Made by a program: the position numbers and the translations under genes. Positions 4,894 to 7,922 of a DNA stretch of 7,922 nt are shown here, one piece after another. A model generated the notes under the pieces. That model made no database searches, was not told the DNA's origin, and saw nothing but the letters and a program-made list of their open reading frames with translations. Origin of the DNA: JAAYBY01 sp964654125 (GTDB taxonomy: Bacteria; Bacillota; Clostridia; Saccharofermentanales; UBA5734); assembly GCA_964654125.1 (NCBI GenBank), contig CAZZGG010000115.1, forward strand, positions 1 through 7,922, written 5' to 3'. Within the stretch, counting starts at the first letter, position 1. Each line of letters starts with the position of its first letter.

Positions 4894-7800
4894 ACTGGCC
4901 GCCCCCCAGCCACGGCCAGGCCTGGGCCCGGCTGAAGGGGTCATACAGTGAGCTGTTAAAGGGACGCAGGCAGAAAACTAGCCGGCGGGGCTGGGGCAGG
5001 AGCCTGTACTCCAGCAGTGGTTCCGGCCCACAGCTGTTACTGCCCAAGCCACCCTGGCCAGCATCCAGGGTCAGCCAGATCCTGTCCGGGTCGCGTTGCA
5101 GTTTGTAGTCATGACTGGCTGCAGTCAGGGCTGCAGTCGTGTAATCATGGGCTGTAAAGCTAAACTGGTCTGCTGCCGCAAAAATCAGGCCGCGTCCATA
5201 CTGGTCTGTCAAAGTCAGCCAGCGGCTGTCGCTGCGGGCGCCGTTTTCCTGTGGCCTCAGGTAAGCTTCATGCAGGTCTGCCACCTTTTTTTGATAAAAT
5301 CCGATCAAAGCAGCTGACTTTTTGTCAGGATAACTTTCCTGGGGGCCTCTGCCATACCAGCTAGCCTGATCCAAGGCAGCTGGCAGAGCCATTGTCAGGC
5401 CCAGGCGTGGTAAATAGGGCAGATCAGTCTGGGGCGTGAAATCTGTTTCAATGACTAACGAGCCGTCTGCACTTATTGTATAAGCTGTTGTTGTAGTACA
5501 GACTGGCGGCAGGGCGACAGCAGATTGGGTATGGCTGGCTGTGATGCGAATATAGTCCTTTCCGCCTTGCCAGCTACAGGAGACCAGCCTGTCCTGGAGG
5601 CGGTCAAGGCCCGCCTGGCGCCACTGAGCGGCAATATTGGCCCAGCCTAGATCATTATCGGTCGGCGCCCGCCACAAGCTCGGCACTGGGCCTGCTAAAA
5701 TCAAATCCTGGCCCTGCTCCTGGTAGCGATGCAGGCGGCCGCGCTGCAGGTCAAACACCAGGGTAAAGCTCTCTGCACTGACCAGTAGATACCTGCCCTC
5801 TGCCCGGGCAGTCAGACCATTTTGCCAGGCTGGCTCCAGGCGGGGCCTGTATTTTTGCAGGACAAACTGTTCCTGGGCAAGAAGCAGGCCTGCTTTTCCC
5901 CAGGCGTTCGCATGAGCCAGGCTAAACTCAAAGTCAAGCAGATATTCGTCCGCTTCCTGCAAGTGGGGCAGGTCCAACTTTATTGTTCTACTCTGATCCG
6001 GAAAAAGACCGGTCAGATCAAGCCAGCCTGCTGCTATTTCCCTGCCACGGCACTTGACGGACCAACGGCCCTGTAGATCGGTCAGGTCTGTGAACAAACG
6101 TTTATTTTTCAATTCAAGCAAGCCCTGGCTTAAGTCTAGAGCACTGACCTGCACTGGCTGGAGAATTTTTTTCAATTCCATAAGGCCGGTGTGGGCTGTC
6201 CTATCCGGATAATTAAGGCCATCCAGGCAAAAAGCCCCGTCATGGGGAAAGTCGCCAAAATCACCACCATAGGCATAAAATTCCTGGCCACTGGCATCTT
6301 TTGTCAAAATACCATGGTCGACCCACTCCCAGACGCAACCGCCCAGGAGGGCTGGCTGGCTTTCAATCAGCTGCCAGTATTCTTTGAGATTACCCGGTCC
6401 GTTACCCATGGCGTGGGCATATTCACACATCAGGTAAGGCCGGTCAGCTGCCTGGGCGTATTCAGCCAGCGAGTAGTCCCTGTCCAGGTCATAGGCTGGA
6501 CTCAGGTCAGCCCTGGCTTGGCCAGGCAGCTTGTGCGCGACTGGGTACATGCTGCTGATGATATCTACATCCTGGCTCCAGCCAGCTTCACAATAATGGA
6601 TCAGGCGGGTCGGATCCAGCTGGCGGGTCTGCTTGATCATCTGGCGGATATTGGGCCCGTAGCCTGATTCATTGCCCATCGACCAGATGATAATGCTAGG
6701 ATGGTTACGGTCACGCCTGACCATTCTGCTTGCCCGCTCCAGATAGGCACTGGCCCAAAGCGGGTCGGATGAGAGGGCAAAGCCGGTCATCTGGTCGCCA
6801 TGAGTTTCCAGGTCAGCCTCATCAATTACAAAAAGGCCATATTCATCACACAGGTCCAGCCAGCGCGGGTCGTTGGGATAATGGCTGGAGCGGACAGTGT
6901 TGATATTGTTTTGTTTCATCAGGCTAATATCCTGCTTGAGAAGCTCCAGTGGTGTCACATAGCCTAACCGGCAGTGCGTGTCATGCCGGTTGACGCCACG
7001 CAGCTTGATCGGCCTGCCATTGACGTAAACTTCCTGACCACGACGCTCCAGACTGCGAAAACCAATCCGGAAAGGATAAAACTCACTGCTGCCATCCGGT
7101 AAAAGCAGCTCAATAATCAGCCGGTAAAGGCTGGGCTGCTCGGGGTTCCAGAGCTGGATACCGTTGATCTGCCAGCTGTTTGCTAAAAAATTTACGCCCT
7201 TTTTCAGTTCAAGTGGCAGCTGGTAAATTTCCTGTCTGCCGCCATCAGGCCAGCTCTCAAAATGGATCCGGGCCAGGGTCGGACCGGCCGGTCCGCCATT
7301 ATAGATTTCCAGATTCAGTTGCAAAGCACCCTGGCCTTCTCCCAAGGCGGGCTGCGCCTCAATCTGGCAGTCTTGCAGATAGACTGGGCCATAGGCCAAA
7401 AGACAGACATCACGGAAGATTCCGTGCAGGCGCCAAAAATCCTGATCTTCCAGGTAACTGGCATCAGACCAACGAAAAACCAGGACAGCCAGAGTATTTT
7501 CACCGGCTTCAAGCTGGTCACTTATGTCAAACTCGGCCGGCAGGTGAGCTATCTTGCTCAGTCCAATAAAGCTGCCATTTAGGTATACTGCAAAGCAGGA
7601 GCGCACACCGCCAAAATGTAGAACCACCCGGCGGCCGGCCCAGTCCTCCGGCAGTTGAAATTTGCGGCGGTAGCAGCCAACCGGATTCTCGTCTGGGACA
7701 AAGGGCGGATCGTAAGGGATAGGATAATTGATGTTGGTGTACTGGAGCTGGCCAAAGCCCAACATTTCCCAGTTGGAAGGCACAGGTATCTCCTGCCAGC

Positions 7801-7922
7801 CTTCCGCCAGATAAGACGGACTGGCAAAATCCTCAACCACCAAGTCTGGTGAAGCTGCCAGCTGGAAGGACCAGTTACCGCTGAGGGAGCGGTAATAAGC
7901 TGATTCGCCTCTTTGTCCCGCC
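4892..7922 (-). CDS. lacZ: Beta-galactosidase, glycoside hydrolase family 2 (5' end beyond right edge)
   Basis: This is a cytoplasmic beta-galactosidase that hydrolyses lactose and related beta-galactosides. The frame stays open to the right edge and gives 1009 visible residues. The first are AGQRGESAYYRSLSGNWSFQ, typical of the region shortly after a LacZ N-terminus, so only a few dozen residues are missing. An internal TTG at 7841-7843 is not the start. Domains in order are the jelly-roll sugar-binding domain (VPSNWEMLGFGQLQYTN, RWSDASYLEDQDFWR), an Ig-like domain, the TIM barrel, a second Ig-like domain, and the C-terminal small-chain domain (SLWRAPTDNDLGW, RPQENGARSDSRW). The barrel holds the acid/base Glu in WSMGNESG (codon 6668-6670) and the nucleophile Glu in MCEYAHAMGN (codon 6422-6424). 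DEADLETHG carries the Mg-site Glu and His, matching E416/H418 of E. coli. No signal peptide is visible. No lac regulator or permease is in view. Confidence 0.96.
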   Translation of the reverse strand, partial: AGQRGESAYYRSLSGNWSFQLAASPDLVVEDFASPSYLAEGWQEIPVPSNWEMLGFGQLQYTNINYPIPYDPPFVPDENPVGCYRRKFQLPEDWAGRRVVLHFGGVRSCFAVYLNGSFIGLSKIAHLPAEFDISDQLEAGENTLAVLVFRWSDASYLEDQDFWRLHGIFRDVCLLAYGPVYLQDCQIEAQPALGEGQGALQLNLEIYNGGPAGPTLARIHFESWPDGGRQEIYQLPLELKKGVNFLANSWQINGIQLWNPEQPSLYRLIIELLLPDGSSEFYPFRIGFRSLERRGQEVYVNGRPIKLRGVNRHDTHCRLGYVTPLELLKQDISLMKQNNINTVRSSHYPNDPRWLDLCDEYGLFVIDEADLETHGDQMTGFALSSDPLWASAYLERASRMVRRDRNHPSIIIWSMGNESGYGPNIRQMIKQTRQLDPTRLIHYCEAGWSQDVDIISSMYPVAHKLPGQARADLSPAYDLDRDYSLAEYAQAADRPYLMCEYAHAMGNGPGNLKEYWQLIESQPALLGGCVWEWVDHGILTKDASGQEFYAYGGDFGDFPHDGAFCLDGLNYPDRTAHTGLMELKKILQPVQVSALDLSQGLLELKNKRLFTDLTDLQGRWSVKCRGREIAAGWLDLTGLFPDQSRTIKLDLPHLQEADEYLLDFEFSLAHANAWGKAGLLLAQEQFVLQKYRPRLEPAWQNGLTARAEGRYLLVSAESFTLVFDLQRGRLHRYQEQGQDLILAGPVPSLWRAPTDNDLGWANIAAQWRQAGLDRLQDRLVSCSWQGGKDYIRITASHTQSAVALPPVCTTTTAYTISADGSLVIETDFTPQTDLPYLPRLGLTMALPAALDQASWYGRGPQESYPDKKSAALIGFYQKKVADLHEAYLRPQENGARSDSRWLTLTDQYGRGLIFAAADQFSFTAHDYTTAALTAASHDYKLQRDPDRIWLTLDAGQGGLGSNSCGPEPLLEYRLLPQPRRLVFCLRPFNSSLYDPFSRAQAWPWLGGGQ
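7280..7295. repeat. 16-bp perfect palindrome inside lacZ
   Basis: CGGACCGGCCGGTCCG reads the same on both strands. It encodes the Gly-Pro-Ala-Gly-Pro stretch of LacZ, so codon choice may explain it. It could form a short hairpin in mRNA. No function is claimed. Confidence 0.3.

Noticed and set aside
5119..5141. Short repeat GGCTGCAGTC in the 3' part of lacZ
   Set aside because: It encodes a local TAA-L-TAA stretch between two HDY triplets in a variable loop of LacZ. There is no sign of an expandable or regulatory repeat.
6191..6667. A 158-codon plus-strand open frame opposite lacZ
   Set aside because: It lies wholly antisense to strongly conserved LacZ barrel sequence, including both catalytic motifs, and has no recognisable domain or ribosome binding site. 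It is a shadow frame.
7180..7582. Two overlapping plus-strand frames of 129 and 106 codons opposite lacZ
   Set aside because: They are antisense to conserved LacZ, low in complexity, and mutually overlapping in different frames.

Overview
The window reads as an ordinary chromosomal stretch of an anaerobic bacterium, most likely a Gram-positive Clostridia-type Firmicute. The support is an oxygen-sensitive class III ribonucleotide reductase, strong AGGAGG-type ribosome binding sites, a lipoprotein-like membrane-fusion protein, and AT-rich spacers between moderately GC-rich genes. The taxonomic placement is inference; no rRNA or marker gene is present. All five supported genes lie on the minus strand, so the layout is described from high to low coordinates.

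(1) >7922 to 4892: a large GH2 beta-galactosidase (lacZ). Its first few residues lie beyond the right edge. The catalytic acid/base and nucleophile glutamates and the metal-site residues are intact. (2) 4891 to 4730: a 162-bp spacer that forms the nrdD control region. It holds helically phased A-tracts, a promoter with a perfect TATAAT -10 box, and two NrdR-box-like 16-mers 32 bp apart, the first over the predicted transcription start. (3) 4729 to 1938: the nrdD-nrdG operon, encoding the anaerobic ribonucleoside-triphosphate reductase and its radical-SAM activase, joined by an ATGA stop/start overlap. (4) 1937 to 1757: a 181-bp spacer with a candidate promoter and an unexplained pair of near-identical 14-mers 33 bp apart. 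(5) 1756 to the left edge: an efflux-type pair. A membrane-fusion (HlyD/MacA-like) lipoprotein is followed by a GTG-started FtsX-like ABC permease whose ribosome binding site overlaps the stop codon of the gene before it. The permease runs off the left edge, and no ATPase gene is visible.

NrdG installs the glycyl radical on NrdD, which makes dNTPs without oxygen; the NrdR-like sites suggest this operon is held down when dNTPs are plentiful. The adaptor and permease probably form part of a MacAB-like export or envelope system of unknown substrate. lacZ is an unrelated lactose/galactoside-utilisation neighbour. I see no phage, IS, CRISPR, tRNA or rRNA sequence. Nothing in the window amounts to a new system. 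The regulatory DNA in the two spacers is the part most worth a second look.
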